NCBI GenBank assembly: GCA_027186245.1
Contig: CP114487.1
Location: forward strand, 1,364,001-1,428,000
DNA length: 64,000 bases
Source: Coriaria nepalensis
Lineage: Eukaryota > Streptophyta > Magnoliopsida > Cucurbitales > Coriariaceae
Direction of reading: 5' to 3'
In this document: positions 22,903 through 36,602 of the stretch, one piece after another
Numbering within the stretch: the stretch's first letter is position 1
Layout: every line of letters begins with the position of its first letter
Program-made: the position numbers and the translations under genes
Notes under the pieces: generated by a model
Database searches by the model: none
Seen by the model: the letters and a program-made list of their open reading frames with translations, nothing else
What the model was told of the DNA's origin: nothing

Positions 22903-24531
22903 ATGTTTAGGGCTCAGAGAAGGAGCCCTGAGATGGAACGCGCTGTTCTTGATAGTATTATTTCTAGGTTGCTTGAGGTTAGAGGTAGACCGGGAAAGAT
23001 TGTTCAGCTTTCTGAAGCTGAAATCAGACAGCTCTGCTTGGTATCTAAGGATATCTTCTTGAGGCAGCCTAATCTCTTAGAGCTCGAAGCCCCCATCAAG
23101 ATCTGCGGTACTTTTTCAATTAAATTTATATCTAGCTGTCTTCTTCCTTTTTGTTTATTTATTTAATTTGATTTTTGTGTGTTTTTTATATCAAATCGAG
23201 GCAGATTTGCTAATTCCCTTAGTTTAAGTATCGCATGCAGTTAAATGGGGTTCAAAATCCACAACATAACTGGAATAGCTGCAATTTGTTTTGATATATA
23301 TGTAGTTAAGTACTGTTAATAGAAGAAATCTGATTATCATTTTGTAGAATTAATTTGAACTATACATTTTCTGAAACTAGGAGACATACACGGTCAATAT
23401 TCGGACCTTCTCCGATTCTTCGAATACGGTGGATTACCTCCACGTTCAAACTACTTATTCTTAGGGGACTATGTGGATCGAGGAAAACAAAGCATAGAAA
23501 CGATATGCCTACTACTTGCATACAAAATAAAATATCCCGAAAACTTTTTCCTGCTTCGGGGAAACCATGAATGTGCTTCCGTAAACCGAATCTACGGATT
23601 CTATGATGAATGCAAAAGAAGGTTCAATGTCCGGCTCTGGAAAGTATTCACGGAGTGTTTCAATTGCTTGCCTATTACTGCTCTGATCGATGGAAGGATT
23701 CTGTGTATGCATGGTGGGCTTTCTCCTTACTTGCATAATTTGGATCAGATCAAAAATATACCTAGGCCGTGTGATGTACCAGAAACGGGCTTGTTATGTG
23801 ATCTCCTCTGGTCCGACCCAAAGAAGGATATAAGAGGTTGGGATGGGAATGAGAGGGGTGTTTCTTGTACTTTTGGACCTGATATAGTGACCGAGTTTCT
23901 GAGGAAGCAAGATCTTGACTTGATTTGTAGAGCTCACCAGGTTTGCGGAAAAGCCTGTTTTTTATGCATACATATGAGTTGATTTTTTATTCTATATTTG
24001 TTTCTCACTGAAGAGTGTTCTAACTAATACTGCAGGTTGTGGAAGATGGGTATGAGTTTTTCGCAAATAAACAGTTGGTGACGATTTTTTCCGCGCCTAA
24101 TTATTGTGGGGAATTCGACAATGCTGGCGCGATGATGAGTGTGGATGAGACTTTAATGTGTTCTTTTCAGATACTAAAACCTGCTGATAAGAAGCTTAAG
24201 TTTGGTTTCAGCGGCAATGTTAATTTTAAGTCAGTTAGTGCTCCTGCTAAAATCAAGGTATGTCAACTTGGAGTTAGAAACAATTGTGTTATCAGTTGCT
24301 CATTGAAAGTCGGACTTCATTCGGAATCGGAACCGGATTCTTTTATTCGTCAAAAACTCATGAAAGTATTTTACAGTAAAAAAGAGAATCCGATTCTTCT
24401 GCCTAGATGCTTAACTTAAATTTTACATTCGCAGTTTTTTAAATGTCATTTATTCTCATGCTTTTTGAAGCCATTATTTGGTGCAATAACATGAAAACTT
24501 CCAATGGATGCAGAAGCTATGGCTAACGTGA
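22903..24531 (+). CDS. Type-1 serine/threonine protein phosphatase catalytic subunit (PP1/TOPP)
   Basis: Four exons: 22903-23107, 23381-23940, 24036-24257 and 24514-24531, giving about 334 aa. All PPP-family signatures are present in order: [63 protein letters not shown] core and [16 protein letters not shown]. These supply the two-metal active site that dephosphorylates Ser/Thr in complexes with RVxF-containing regulators, in nucleus and cytosol. The N-terminus has extra residues before [15 protein letters not shown]; translation from the second Met at 22933 is possible. The last exon is very short (KLWLT then stop); reading through the last donor instead would add about 54 residues to 24419. 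TOPP6 (At5g43380) sits beside the PHT1 cluster in Arabidopsis (recollection), as here. Confidence 0.93.
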
Positions 24532-26049
24532 GCTTTCCAAAGTCGACTTTTGGTGTGTGCAAAGAGCCCGTGCAATACACTCTCTTTCTCCTTTCTCTTA
24601 CTTCTCTTTTTCTTGTTTGGCATTTGAGAATTCAGACGATCCTCGCATGGTCAAATTATAGGAATTTTAGAAGGTTGTAATAAGCTTATGCTGCTCTTTT
24701 AATGTGCAAACACTAGTTGCATGCTTGTGTTTAATGCAAGGGAGTTACTTTTCTTAATGGACCGTAAAACGACGGGCTTCTTCTCATCCTACCCAGAAGT
24801 TGTAATCAACTGACCACGTCGAGTTAAACCGATCCAATCAGTTACATACAATTCTAACATTATCAAAATGATCTGGAATCTAGATAATATAAACTGATAT
24901 GCAAATTTTGTCCCATCAAGTGATGAAATGTCGTGTGATATATACTGTTTCGACTTTCGAGGAGTAAGCATGCCTATTCCTCGGGCCGAAGACGGAAGAC
25001 AGAAGATCTGACGAGCAAAACCGAGGCTCTCCTCAGGTGAGGATTATCATAAGTTGTTGCGGAATATTATAATTCTCCAGTAACAAGGGTTTACCATCAG
25101 CTCTCAGCCTCTCACCAGCGTTGTATTTTGTTGGGTGCCTAATATAAACTTTTCATCAAAAGGAAAAATAGTGTTCACAGCAGATTTCTGTTTGGATGAA
25201 AGGATCTACATTCACCAATATGCACCAAGGTTGAATGGACCTGCACTGCGCAGAACAAATAAGGAATGGCGTTGGGATAACAGTCGGTGTATTCCCCTCC
25301 AACAATCAGGTTAATAGGGTTTTTTCAAGAGAGTAATTCAAGAAGTGATGATGATAGTAAAAGTTACTATACCTTTCTGGTAGGTTACTGTTCCTTTTTG
25401 TAACTTTGGTTGTGAGACAAAACCCTAATAAGGCCCCTGACATGATTTAGGCCCAAGTGGGTCGACCTCTCTGCCACAGCGGGTCCACTACGTAGTTAAG
25501 AGTTCACGTCATTCCAGGTCACGCAGTATCCTCTTAGAGCATGCACCAAACTCTCTTGAAAGCTTTTAAAAAATGCAGTGGGGTGTGTTCTTTGGTTTAG
25601 TGTGTAAGAATTAATTAGTAAACATAATATACAAAAGATAAACCTTATTGCAAAATAATATAAGTAATGTATATAACAGTGAATCCCAAACTGTGTATAG
25701 AACTGAATTAAGTAGTGAAATATGATGCAGAATCAGTAAAATAAGTATTAGAATAACAAAAAATCAAAAGTCAAGGTTTGTTATGTAATAATTTTTTTAA
25801 AATTTCTTACACTTGTTCTTATTTTTAATGTTGACAAACTTTTATCTTTTATTTTTTATCACTTCGAACTATTTAATGATTATATTTTCAGATTCAATTT
25901 CTCGTGTACTGATTAATAATTTTGAGTGCATTATATACCGATTCAAAATTCTCACAGATAATAAACTGAATAAATTTTGATTTTTCACTTACGACGCTAC
26001 TCAAAATCGATTATAAACATAACATATTAAAATACTTATTTTCCAACTG
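24532..26049. other. Intergenic after PP1
   Basis: PP1 3' UTR and unique-looking AT-rich DNA. No gene or clear repeat was found. Confidence 0.5.
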
Positions 26050-27046
26050 AGAGAGTTTGCATGGTTATGCTTGCCATTGTTGTTCCTTTAACCAATGCGA
26101 AGAAATTTTAATCTGTTTATTATGGGTTATATTGCTAGTCGCGTTTGGAAGTATTTTAGTGCTGTGTTTCAGATGCCTTCTGTTCAGCAGCCTCTTCTTG
26201 ACAGGTAAAGGTTGTGGTGGGAAATTCATGAAGAAGCTTCGCAGTTCTCTAGGGTGGCTTCTTTGATCCCTTCTATTATTGTTTTCTATTATTGTTTGGG
26301 AGATTTGGCTTGCCCGCAATAGGTCTATTTATGATGACATTCATATGAATGTTGAAAGGATCCTGTTTCATGCATTGGCGAGAGAGCTGAGCTCTTTGGT
26401 TCGTTTCCAGGCACCTTCTTCGAGGTTTGGTAGGGATTCTCTCACCCACCTGGGTTGTATGATTCGTAATGTTCGTTATCAGGCTCCTTCCATTTGTCGT
26501 TGCCATGCGCCGCCGATGGGGTTTTTCAAGTTGAACGTCAATGGTGCATGGAATGCTTCATCTAACTTTGCGAGTTGCGGTGGTGTTATTAAAGCTCCTG
26601 CTGGTTCTATGTGTTTGACGCTCTTCTGTCCATTGCAGGTTCAATCTAGTTTCCTAGCAGAAGTATTTGGTTTGTTATATGGCATCCAAAAGGCTCTTAG
26701 GTTTGGTTTCTTCCCTCTTTTGGTGGAGTGTGATTCCTTGGGATTGGTCTTGACTTTGAAGAATGATTGACTGGATTGGGCTGTTAGTCATAGGTGGTAT
26801 AGCATCAAGTTCTGGCTGTTCTCTTTTCCTATAAAAGTTCATCATGTTTATAGGGAGAATAATTTTGTTACGGATGCCATGGCTAATATTAATAGTGTAG
26901 TCCCTTTAAATTTCTTCCACGAGGACCTGCTCCAGCATTCTGTCCGGCTTAAGCTGTAGGATGACAGAAGTGGGATTCCTCATATCCAAATGTAATTCAT
27001 TATCATATCAATAAGAGTTCCTTCGTCTAAGGAAAAAACAAAAAAC
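26050..27046 (+). mobile_element. 5'-truncated LINE (non-LTR retrotransposon) 3' end with dead RNase H
   Basis: The plus strand reads first as a zf-RVT-like C-terminal segment (IIVWEIWLARNRSIYDD), then as an RNase H domain of the plant L1 type: FFKLNVNGAWNASSNFASCGGVI, FLAEVFGLLYGIQKALRFGF, LVECDSLGLV, later ENNFVTDAMANI. The first catalytic Asp is Asn (NVNGA for NVDGA), and stops and frame changes interrupt the rest. The unit ends near 27040 with a short A-rich tail (GGAAAAAACAAAAAACC). The reverse transcriptase and 5' parts are absent, typical of incomplete LINE insertion. Confidence 0.75.
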
Positions 27047-29612
27047 CAGATTTTGCACCAACATAAACGACTTACGACTCATCATGTGGGCTCCACTTCA
27101 GTTGATAGAACAAAAAGTCTGTGCCTCCGCTAAAACTAGATTTGCTAAGAATGTAATGATGATGTAGGACATGGCATCATCCACGAATCATGCTTCCATC
27201 AAAAAAAATTTAATGCTTCCATCACATCAATCCCATTTAGCTGTTGGTCAACGACTCAATTACATGTCTGTCTCTTCAGCTTAGCAGATTTGATTATGGC
27301 TGGATCTATGAATTAAATTATTCGTAATAGGGTAATATTATATTTTAAATAAAATTTAAAAAAAGTAATTATATTAAAAATATTATTTAAAAATAAATTT
27401 TAAATTATTAATTTAATTAATTTAAATTAATCAAAATTCATAATTTAGTTTTATAAATATATTTTATTTTAATTAAAATTAGAGAGTTTTTTTTCAAGTA
27501 ATTTTTTTCTCGTAAAGATTTTTCTGAGAGAAAAATAAAATTTTTTTTTGTTATTTTTATGTGCTTACACACATCATATTGTGTTGAAGATCGATTTTGA
27601 AGATTGTGGTGTGAGTCTTGACGATCGATTCATGTAAGATAAATATATGACATATTCGTATAAATGTAGTTATATGTATATAAAGGATAACAAAAACGTT
27701 TTTAGAAAATTTTTGTTATACACTGGAACCTATTGTTATGCTTTCGTTACATGGTTATGAACCGCCAATTTCCAACAATGAGCTCACGGGCTGGGTATGG
27801 CACGGACCCACTAACTGGCAACACACGTTAATGGCTTGTTACTGCATCAATACCGTATCGTATTAGGCACAAACACGAGCACAAACGGTCATGACACAAT
27901 CTGTATCATGCTAGACATAACACGATAAAATCCATATCATGCCCAAATCGGGTCGTGCTATGTCAGTCCATGTCGGTACGAATTGACACATCTACCATTC
28001 AGCCAGCAATTAATTAACATCCAAATAATGAAATGATTAAAGACTTAAATTAGTCAACTCTTATATGGTCTTTCACCCAGCACCTAATTAACATCCTAAT
28101 GATGAAATGATTAAGCATTAAATTATTAGTCCACTGCTTACTTGCTTGCTGGGAAATGGCTAACGATTAAACAATGCGCATCTAATTGGAAAGTCAATTA
28201 TATGTATATATATATATATATATACTACTTTTTTCTACCCTGTTTTGTACGGATTATATAAATGAAATAATGTTTATTGATTAAAAGATATTTAAATACT
28301 AATTACTTTGATTTATGTTTTAAATTATTAAGTAGTTTAATTGATAAAGTTATGAGTTGATTTATCACTTATAAAGAAAGATGAAATATTTTCCATCAAT
28401 AATAAAAGTAATAATGATAGCAATAATAAGATAATATATTTAATATTGAATTTATGATGAAATATTATATTTTAAGAATTTTGATTATAAAATCTGAACC
28501 ATAACATCCTATAGGAAACATAGAACTTAGGAATAATTTTTTATTTTATTTTAAAGAAAAATAATGAAAATTATTAATTTATATTTAATATGAAAATTTA
28601 TTAAAAAATGATGGTATTTTATAAATTTTATTATAAAATATATCATATGACATGTTATATAATTTTTAAAAATGAAATATGATAATAACTATTAATTTGT
28701 ATTGAACAATAAATTTATTATGAAATTATAATATTTTAAAAATTTTAGTTATAAATTATTAAATGAATGTATTTCAGAGAGTTTAATTATAAAATTTAAT
28801 ATATAGCATACAATAATGTATTTGTTTTATTATATTTTTAATTTTTTTAATGGAAAAATAATTATAATTATTAATTTTTACTTAATATTAAATTTATTTT
28901 AAAATAAAAATATTTTAAAATTTTTGATTATTAATTATAAAATAAATATATTTTAAAATTTTAATAATAAATTTACCAGACCGAATTATTATTTAGCATT
29001 CAATGATTTGTGATCGGATATCCTTATTCGACTGTCATCGACATATCTTTATTATAGATCTAAATAATAATATATAGAAGAGAAAAATGATAATTAAGAA
29101 GTTACTTTGATATTTGATTGAGGAACATATATTTGACATGTTAGATTAAGGCTGTTTTGACATCGATTATGGAGCAAGAAATAATTATGTTATTGAGCAA
29201 TAGGAATCAGGCACATGTAAAATTATCTAAGATTTTCTAATTTTATCTAAGTATAAAAGGCAATTTATATAATAGTATAAAATAGATGCATTCATATCCA
29301 AACAACTTTATACATATTATCTCTCACACTCCTTCAAACATTTACTAAAGTATCGGAACGAGATTGATCGATCTCAACTCCGATTGTTAATGAGTGCAAA
29401 TGTCTGATCTTAAAATACACTGTTAACTATATAGTCATTTATAACGACCGGATATCTATATTAACATTAAATATTATGTCATTTCTATATATACATGTAT
29501 TAGTCTGGCAATCACATGCAGTTACGTACTTATATATAAGTTCTTCATCTTCAAGCTGATAACATAATCAAAACCATTAGCTTCGCTCCTTCCTTAGCAA
29601 GAGGCAAGAGCC
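27047..29612. other. Intergenic, very AT-rich, upstream of PHT1 remnant
   Basis: No gene seen. An imperfect tandem duplication of about 55 bp occurs at 28006-28063 and 28080-28135 (shared ATTAACATCC.AATGATGAAATGATTAA). A stretch at about 27780-27990, rich in CACGA/TCGTG words, looks transposon-derived but could not be assigned. Confidence 0.45.
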
Positions 29613-30286
29613 ATGGCGAACAACCTGCTGGAAGTACTAAACGCGCTTGATGTAGCGAAGACCCAGTTATACCATTTCACAGCAATTGTTATTGCCGGAA
29701 TGGGCTTCTTCACAGATGCATACGATCTCTTTTGCATCTCTATTGTATCCAATTATAACAGCTTCGGCTTGTTATCTAAAGAATTCGCGAAACGACATGG
29801 GCTTCATTTACTCGGGACTGCAAGCACATGGTTTTTACTGGACATTGCTTTTTATAGTCAGAATCTGTTCCAGAAGGACATTTTTACTGCAATCGGTTGG
29901 CTCCCTTCAGCAGCAACCATGAGTGCACTGGAAGAGACATACAAAATCGCAAGGGCCCAAACGTTCATAGCCCTGTGCGGGACCGTGCCGGGCATTGGTT
30001 CACAGTGGCTCTAATCGACCATGTTGGGCGGTTCGCAATTCAGTTGATGGGCTTTATCATGATGACTGTTTTAATGTTTGCGCTTGCTTTTCCTTATCAT
30101 CACTGGACCTTGAAGCCCAATAGGATCGGGTTTGTCGTCATGTATTCGTTGACCTTTTTCTTCGCTAACTTTGGGCCTAATTCAACGACGTTTATTGTGC
30201 CGGCGGAGATATTCCCGGCAAGGCTGAGGTCCACTTGTCATGGATTATCACTTGAAGAATTGACCGGTGAGAATGAAGAAGAATGA
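29613..30286 (+). pseudogene. PHT1 phosphate transporter pseudogene (internally deleted)
   Basis: The start is intact and close to the gene at 35.0 kb: [18 protein letters not shown], then [15 protein letters not shown]. The frame then jumps directly to [19 protein letters not shown], removing what corresponds to residues about 46-279 of the intact copy, i.e. TM2 to the central loop, including the GGDYPLSAT signature. A one-base loss at GTVPG (about 29993) changes frame; the continuation [20 protein letters not shown] is read in the next frame to RLRSTCHG, where a second deletion removes TM11-12 and joins to [13 protein letters not shown]. The tail stop is at 30286. With two deletions and a frameshift it cannot make a 12-TM carrier. 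It is a tandem relative of the intact PHT1 5 kb downstream. Confidence 0.9.
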
Positions 30287-33200
30287 TTTCTACAGATAAC
30301 AATTGAGAAATTGTGGAAGTTGAAGATACAGGTTTGTGTTGTCGTCGTTGTTTTTGTTATTTTTAAGGTATGTTTTTTTCTTACCTTTTTTTTTTTTTTC
30401 TCTTTTTTTATTAATCATTTTAACTTTGGTAAGTTAAAATGTCCGGCCCAGATCATAATTTTCTGGCCCATTCAAAAGTTGCGAAACAGCGGGCCAATTT
30501 TATGCATTAGCACATTCACATCTAAAAATATTCCAATTCAATCTCTATCCCTGAATTATTATTATTTTATTATTTTATTAAATAAAATAATTATCAGCCT
30601 TCATCATAAGATGCATGTGAAAAGATTCGGATTCGAGATCCTTGAGTATCTTTTTTAACTAGATTGTTGGATAATTAGCGAGTTAATTAACTATATACGT
30701 GGAACTAGTTGTAGTTGACCCTTATCCTGTCAAAATTCGTCTTTGTCCGAAATTAACAGACATTAAAATATTAGAGAGGAGTTTCAGTAATAATTAATAA
30801 CAATAGCAGCTATTCTTCCCCTCTACGTAATCTCTGTTAAAAGTTTAGACTTAAACATGTTGACTAATCATAAACATTCTAATTACGGAGATTGATCACA
30901 TGATTAGATGCCGTTCCCGACCTTGATGCAATACAAGCTGCAAATCACTAAGAGATCATGTTCGTATAATTAATTAAGATGTTACCGTTCTGGACAAGAT
31001 GCATGTGAAATGTTTCGAACTCTCACGTTAGCATGATGAGATGCCCCAAGTCTTACTGAAGCCAATGGTTAATGGACCACCTGAATAAGGACAGCTACCC
31101 TCTCGTTGTAGGATTCCTATATCCCGGGCCTACTACATATATACCGCCATATTGACACCGATCACACGGTGCAAACGGCTAAGATTTAACACGACCACTA
31201 TTTTTGTCTTACCTGAAACGAGAAAATGAAAACTTATTATAGGGATGTGCATGACTGGACACATATATAGGGAAATGTTTTAATCCCAATTGCTGTGTAC
31301 TTAGAAATGGAAAGGTGCCAGACTCCTCTCCTTTCCGACATAAAATGGAACATCAGCTTGTAATCTTCCAACTTTCATCGTTGAAATTACAAGCATTGAT
31401 GCGACATGATACAAAGTTTAAATTTTACATGCGTAGAGAGGGAATGAGAGGTAACTAAAGCCATTTGTAGTGAAATATAACTACTAAAAGATATATTCGT
31501 TGGCTCAAATTTTCAAACCATCTATGCATTCTAAATCAACAAAAGTGCTGTCTTTCTTTCTTTAAGACTAATTTTCAACTGGGTAGTTCAAGCTGGTCCA
31601 ATATGTTGCCCACGATTTTCTTTCAATTTCATACACTACTCACTCTTCTCTACTTGAATATTGTCAAAGATTTCACGAATCTTGGACCAAATTAAGCCGT
31701 CAACCGTGCCTTTTTGTGTTTGCGTTTTTTCTTCTTCTTCTTCTTCGTAACTTTTTCGTACAGAATATTGTATTATAACTTATAAGCCATTGATTATTCA
31801 AGCAACAATATTACACGTATTTCCAATTCCAAGCTATCACTTTAACTATATATATCATGTTGTCATAAGATTCTCGTGTCGTCCCGCAAAGTTGATGCAA
31901 AGGACCTGACTAAAATGTAAAGGATACTTATGGCCGTGCCCTACCTTCTAATTACGAAGCCTAGCTAGCTACATGATTTGAGAAATATTATGAATTTTAT
32001 GACGATTATCAGTCCCCTTAATTAGGTTGTAATTCGACTACTTTAAGTAATCGGGCGAGAAGTTGTATCTAAAGAGGGGGGGGAGGGGCTGGGGGGGCGA
32101 GGTTGGGAGGTGTTCTAATGTCTAATATGAAGACAGTGTGATGTTCCAATAAATGAAGCTAGCTTCGTAGGCATGCAATGCCCTTTTTCTTCATACCTTT
32201 TATTATTATACGCACTTTTGGATCAATAAAGATGCAAGGTAATAGGGTATATGATTAAGGTTTTGAAATTCATGCAAACAAATAGAGACGTTGATCACAT
32301 CTTGCGGATAATAAACGGATCGGGTTAAAAATGAAGAAAAACATGATAAGAACAACCCGCCTGATAAGTTGGGACAAATAATAGGTGTGATCAATTAGGT
32401 ATATATCACACTTAAGAGAGGGGAAGAAGATCAAATAGAAGTGGGTCAACTTTGAGGCACTTTTGCACTAAGTCTTGGCCTAACAATATGGAGCTAGGTT
32501 TCTAGTTTGTAATGAGTACCCACCCTCAAGGCAAGGTCGGAAGGTGGGTTTATTCAATGGCATTAACATGCCCATGAAAACATAGAGGATTCTAAAACAT
32601 GCCTTATTGGGCACGAACTAGCTAGCATTCTAAAATACACAACCGATGTGACGTTGGACAAAAAAAAAGTCTCATCGTGGTTTTGCAAGTCCATGTGTAT
32701 TCCATGTTGTGATCACTAGCTTAGATTTCAATAATGGCAGCATGGGACGTCGAAAGTAAACGGTTTATAACACATACCCTTTTATCCAATTATTCAAAAA
32801 AAAACCGGTTCTACCATTCATTCCAATGTTTGATGAAAGGGTGCGTATGAACACAATGTGCATGAATATATAATATTCTCTCTCCAGTAGAGAGTTGTAG
32901 AGCTCCTCTCATCATATTAGTTTATAAATTAATATTAAAATTCATAATAATAATTCTTTCTAAGTTAGTTTATAAATAAAAAATTATAAATAAAATTATA
33001 AATAATAATTCTTCTTGAGGAGGTAGGGACCTGTTGACTGGGTTGACTGGGTAAACTTGTAAATAAATGAGGAGGGCCTTTTTGTTAATTAATGACATAA
33101 AAGCGGGATCACGTGTCAGATATAGATACAAAGAGTGCATGGAAATTTTCTCTATCCATGTCCCCGTTTACCACTCCGTAGACTTTGACTTTCTTTTTAG

Positions 33201-33604
33201 TCTTTTTGGCTAATATAACTAAACGTAGTACATAGTAATTTCATTATGTCGGCTAGTTTCGGAAATGTGTAGTAGAGAGGCTCGTGCTGAAATTATCGGG
33301 CTTGATTGGGCCGGAGTCATGGACCTTAACACCGCGTAGTCCATCCACCACATGATGGCTTATCAAATTACTCTGTTTTCATATTTATATTATGACAATC
33401 CCTGCAATGTTATTCCTGTTGACTGGCTACTAGCTCAATTCGGTAAATCCCTCTCCCTAACAACTCCACTTCATTTCGCTGCAAAGCACGTGAAAACCCA
33501 ACCTATGAATTCAGGCAACAAACTTTGACCATTACTCACTCCCCTTTCTTTTTCTTTCACGGGGTAATGATATTATCTAAAAAGATGATGTAATGAAAAA
33601 GAGA
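30287..33604. other. Intergenic between the two PHT1 loci
   Basis: No gene supported. A G-rich block at 32075-32110 (runs of 8, 4, 7 and 3 G) could form a G-quadruplex. Confidence 0.5.
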
Positions 33605-33612
33605 GAATATAC
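33605..33612. promoter_or_regulatory. P1BS-type motif upstream of PHT1
   Basis: GAATATAC fits GNATATNC, the PHR1 (MYB-CC) binding site of phosphate-starvation genes. It lies about 70 bp upstream of the likely TATA box of the intact PHT1 gene. Confidence 0.55.
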
Positions 33613-33673
33613 CAATTTGGAGACAGATTCCATATACGAACGTCAGAGCCGAGAGGGAGAGTATCATCTGCCC

Positions 33674-33682
33674 TTTAAATAA
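33674..33682 (+). promoter_or_regulatory. TATA-like box of PHT1
   Basis: TTTAAATAA followed by a CT-rich leader at 33690-33930. The leader appears to contain an intron: a donor near 33934 (GAAG|GTATAACT) and an acceptor shortly before the ATG, e.g. ATCTCAG at about 34962. A 5'-leader intron is common in PHT1 genes. Confidence 0.45.
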
Positions 33683-35012
33683 GGGGACTAACCCTCCCCC
33701 CCCCTCTTCCCTCCATCGCAACATTTTCTCTCTTCCCTTCCTTTCTCCATCTCTCGTTCTTTCTCTTTCTCTAAAGATTTAACTAACGTATTGAAGAAGT
33801 CTTTCTCTCTCTCTAGACTTCGGTGCGTTTAGGCTTCTTCTTCCTACCATCCCTATCATTCTCTTCCTTCTTACCATTTACTTCCGGCCCTTTTCATTTC
33901 TACTTCTCCAACATTTACTGGCTCTCTATGAAGGTATAACTATGCACTGACTCACTCCTCCTTCGTATTTTCTTTATAGTTTGAACCACAATATCTTGAT
34001 GCTTGAACTTTATGTCTCCAAATTTCAGTCTGTTGGATTCATCCACTGAAACAGGAGGGAAATTTCTGGAGTAAGTTGTTACTTCTCTGGTTTTTCAGTT
34101 TTCAATAACATTTTAGAGGTTTCCATCTGGTTTTATGGTTGAATAGGTTCTCACTGCTATTTTACAAGGAAACTATGGCGAAGTGAAAAGAAAATAACAA
34201 GCTCAAATTTTTGAGAATTTTACTAATTTTATAATTTTAAATTTTGCACTTCCTGTCATTACTTGCTTCATTTTATGATTTTTATCCACCTTTCTCCATA
34301 TTATGGTGTTACTTGCTTGCACTGTAAATGATTTTCTGGAAATAAGCTATAAATTCTCCAACAAAAGAGGGCAAACTCCCCTTCACCTAATTCATCTAGT
34401 TCTTGGGAAACCAAATGTGTTCTTGCTATCTCTGTATTCAACAAAAAACAGAGGAGATGGGAAAATCCAAAAACAACGTCAGTTTTGCCGATTTTTCCTA
34501 TGAATTCGGCGATATATATGTTTTACATAATATTATTTATTATTTTGTAATTTCAACCCCAGCTCACTTTATTGACCTCTTGACTTACAATGTTGTTTTC
34601 TCTAAAACGTCTCTCATTTGGTTTGTCGTTTATCTTTCTTTCATAGTCAAGTGGGCGACTTCTCACGTTAAAATATTCAGTTTCGTTGAAAACTTTTCTC
34701 CTTTCTTTGTCTTCTTCTCAGACTGACAGACAACCTAATAGTTTCTGCTGGTCGGACCCTGGCATGATATAAAAATTGTTTCTTTATGTAACATATTCAT
34801 GACGTGTAGTCTTGGTATGAGAAATCAGCCGGATGTTAATCACTTTAGCCTATGATTGATTGGTTGGGAAAATTATGTGTCTAGATACCCTAACGTATGT
34901 GTTACAGCTGGTGGGTCAACCCCCTAAACACTGACGCACGGTTCTGTTCTATATATCTCAGGATTTGAATTAGTGAAGGGGCTGAAGTTTTGAGTGAGAA
35001 GAAGGTTTAGTG

Positions 35013-36602
35013 ATGGCAAGAGAGCAGTTACACGTGCTTAATGCACTAGACGTTGCGAAAACGCAATGGTACCATTTCACAGCAATTGTGATTGCCGGGA
35101 TGGGGTTCTTCACAGATGCTTACGATCTGTTTTGCATCTCTCTTGTGACAAAGCTGCTAGGACGTATTTACTACTACGAAGAAGGCTCTAGCAAACCTGG
35201 CGTGTTGCCTTCAAATGTATCATCTGCTGTCACTGGAGTTGCTTTCTGTGGGACCCTCGCAGGGCAACTGTTTTTCGGTTGGCTCGGCGACAAAATGGGC
35301 AGGAAACGGGTCTACGGAATGACCCTTATGATGATGGTTCTTTGCTCAATTGCTTCTGGTCTCTCCTTTAGCAAAGACCCTACGGCTGTTATTACTACTC
35401 TATGTTTTTTCCGGTTTTGGCTCGGCTTTGGCATTGGTGGTGATTATCCACTTTCAGCAACTATCATGTCTGAATATGCCAACAAGAAGACTCGAGGTGC
35501 TTTCATTGCTGCAGTCTTTGCTATGCAAGGGTTCGGGATTTTAGCCGGCGGCATGGTTGCAATTGTAGTCTCAGCAGCTTTCAAGGCTAAATACATTGTC
35601 CTTCCGTATGAACTCGATCCAGTGGGCTCCACTGTGCCCCAAGCTGATTATGTTTGGCGGATAATCGTTATGTTCGGTGCATTGCCAGCTCTTCTGACTT
35701 ATTACTGGCGTATGAAGATGCCTGAAACTGCTCGGTACACGGCTTTGGTAGCCAAGAATGCTAAACAAGCTGCAGCCGATATGTCACGAGTAATGCAGGT
35801 TGATTTAGAAGCAGAACAGGAAAAGATAGATCAGGCCGGAGACAAATCCAACGATTTCGGGTTGTTCACAAAGCAGTTTCTTCGCCGCCATGGGCTTCAC
35901 TTGCTTGGAACCACCACTACTTGGTTCCTATTGGACATAGCTTTTTACAGTCAAAATCTATTTCAGAAGGACATCTTCACTGCTATAGGCTGGCTTCCAG
36001 ATGCTAAAACCATGAATGCTCTTGAAGAAGTGTACAAAATTGCAAGGGCTCAAACTCTCATAGCTCTTTGCAGCACCGTGCCGGGTTATTGGTTTACAGT
36101 TGCCTTGATTGATAAAATAGGAAGATTTGCAATTCAATTAATGGGCTTCTTCTTCATGACCGTTTTCATGTTTGCCTTGGCCATTCCTTACCACCACTGG
36201 ACTCTAAAAGCAAACCGAATTGGGTTCGTCATAATGTACTCTCTGACATTCTTCTTTGCCAATTTCGGTCCAAACGCCACGACATTTGTTGTACCGGCTG
36301 AAATTTTCCCAGCAAGGCTAAGATCGACCTGCCACGGTATATCAGCTGCTGCTGGAAAGGCAGGTGCAATTGTTGGAGCATTTGGATTTCAATATGCCGA
36401 AAAGGGGATTGGAGTTAAAAAGACACTTATTGTTCTCGGTGTGATCAATGCTCTTGGTGTGATGTTCACTTTCTTGGTCCCCGAATCAAAGGGAAAATCG
36501 CTGGAGGAAATGTCTGGAGAAGCCGAGGAAGAAATGGAAGAAACTTCGGATTCAAAAGCGCAGCAGGCCAGTGGTTACGACACTAGAACTGTTCCCGTGT
36601 GA
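35013..36602 (+). CDS. PHT1 high-affinity phosphate:H+ symporter
   Basis: Uninterrupted coding exon of 529 aa from the ATG at 35013 (the frame extends 3 bp upstream through GTG, which is not a plant start). It is a plasma-membrane major-facilitator carrier with 12 predicted TMs and a central hydrophilic loop (about residues 240-290). The PHT1 signature [13 protein letters not shown] lies at about 142-154, [10 protein letters not shown] after TM2, and the characteristic [20 protein letters not shown] at 32-51. The hydrophilic tail ([15 protein letters not shown]) ends the protein. PHT1 proteins take up inorganic phosphate with protons. A P1BS motif and a probable leader intron lie upstream. 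A deleted relative lies 5 kb upstream on the same strand, so this was a tandem array, as at At5g43350-43370 (recollection). Confidence 0.96.
   Translation: MAREQLHVLNALDVAKTQWYHFTAIVIAGMGFFTDAYDLFCISLVTKLLGRIYYYEEGSSKPGVLPSNVSSAVTGVAFCGTLAGQLFFGWLGDKMGRKRVYGMTLMMMVLCSIASGLSFSKDPTAVITTLCFFRFWLGFGIGGDYPLSATIMSEYANKKTRGAFIAAVFAMQGFGILAGGMVAIVVSAAFKAKYIVLPYELDPVGSTVPQADYVWRIIVMFGALPALLTYYWRMKMPETARYTALVAKNAKQAAADMSRVMQVDLEAEQEKIDQAGDKSNDFGLFTKQFLRRHGLHLLGTTTTWFLLDIAFYSQNLFQKDIFTAIGWLPDAKTMNALEEVYKIARAQTLIALCSTVPGYWFTVALIDKIGRFAIQLMGFFFMTVFMFALAIPYHHWTLKANRIGFVIMYSLTFFFANFGPNATTFVVPAEIFPARLRSTCHGISAAAGKAGAIVGAFGFQYAEKGIGVKKTLIVLGVINALGVMFTFLVPESKGKSLEEMSGEAEEEMEETSDSKAQQASGYDTRTVPV

Noticed and set aside
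27780..27990. CACGA/TCGTG-rich stretch suspected to be a transposon fragment
   Set aside because: Looks repeat-derived but I could not identify ends, domains or a family.
35010..35012. GTG as the PHT1 start
   Set aside because: GTG is not used here; the adjacent ATG at 35013 gives the family N-terminus MAREQ.
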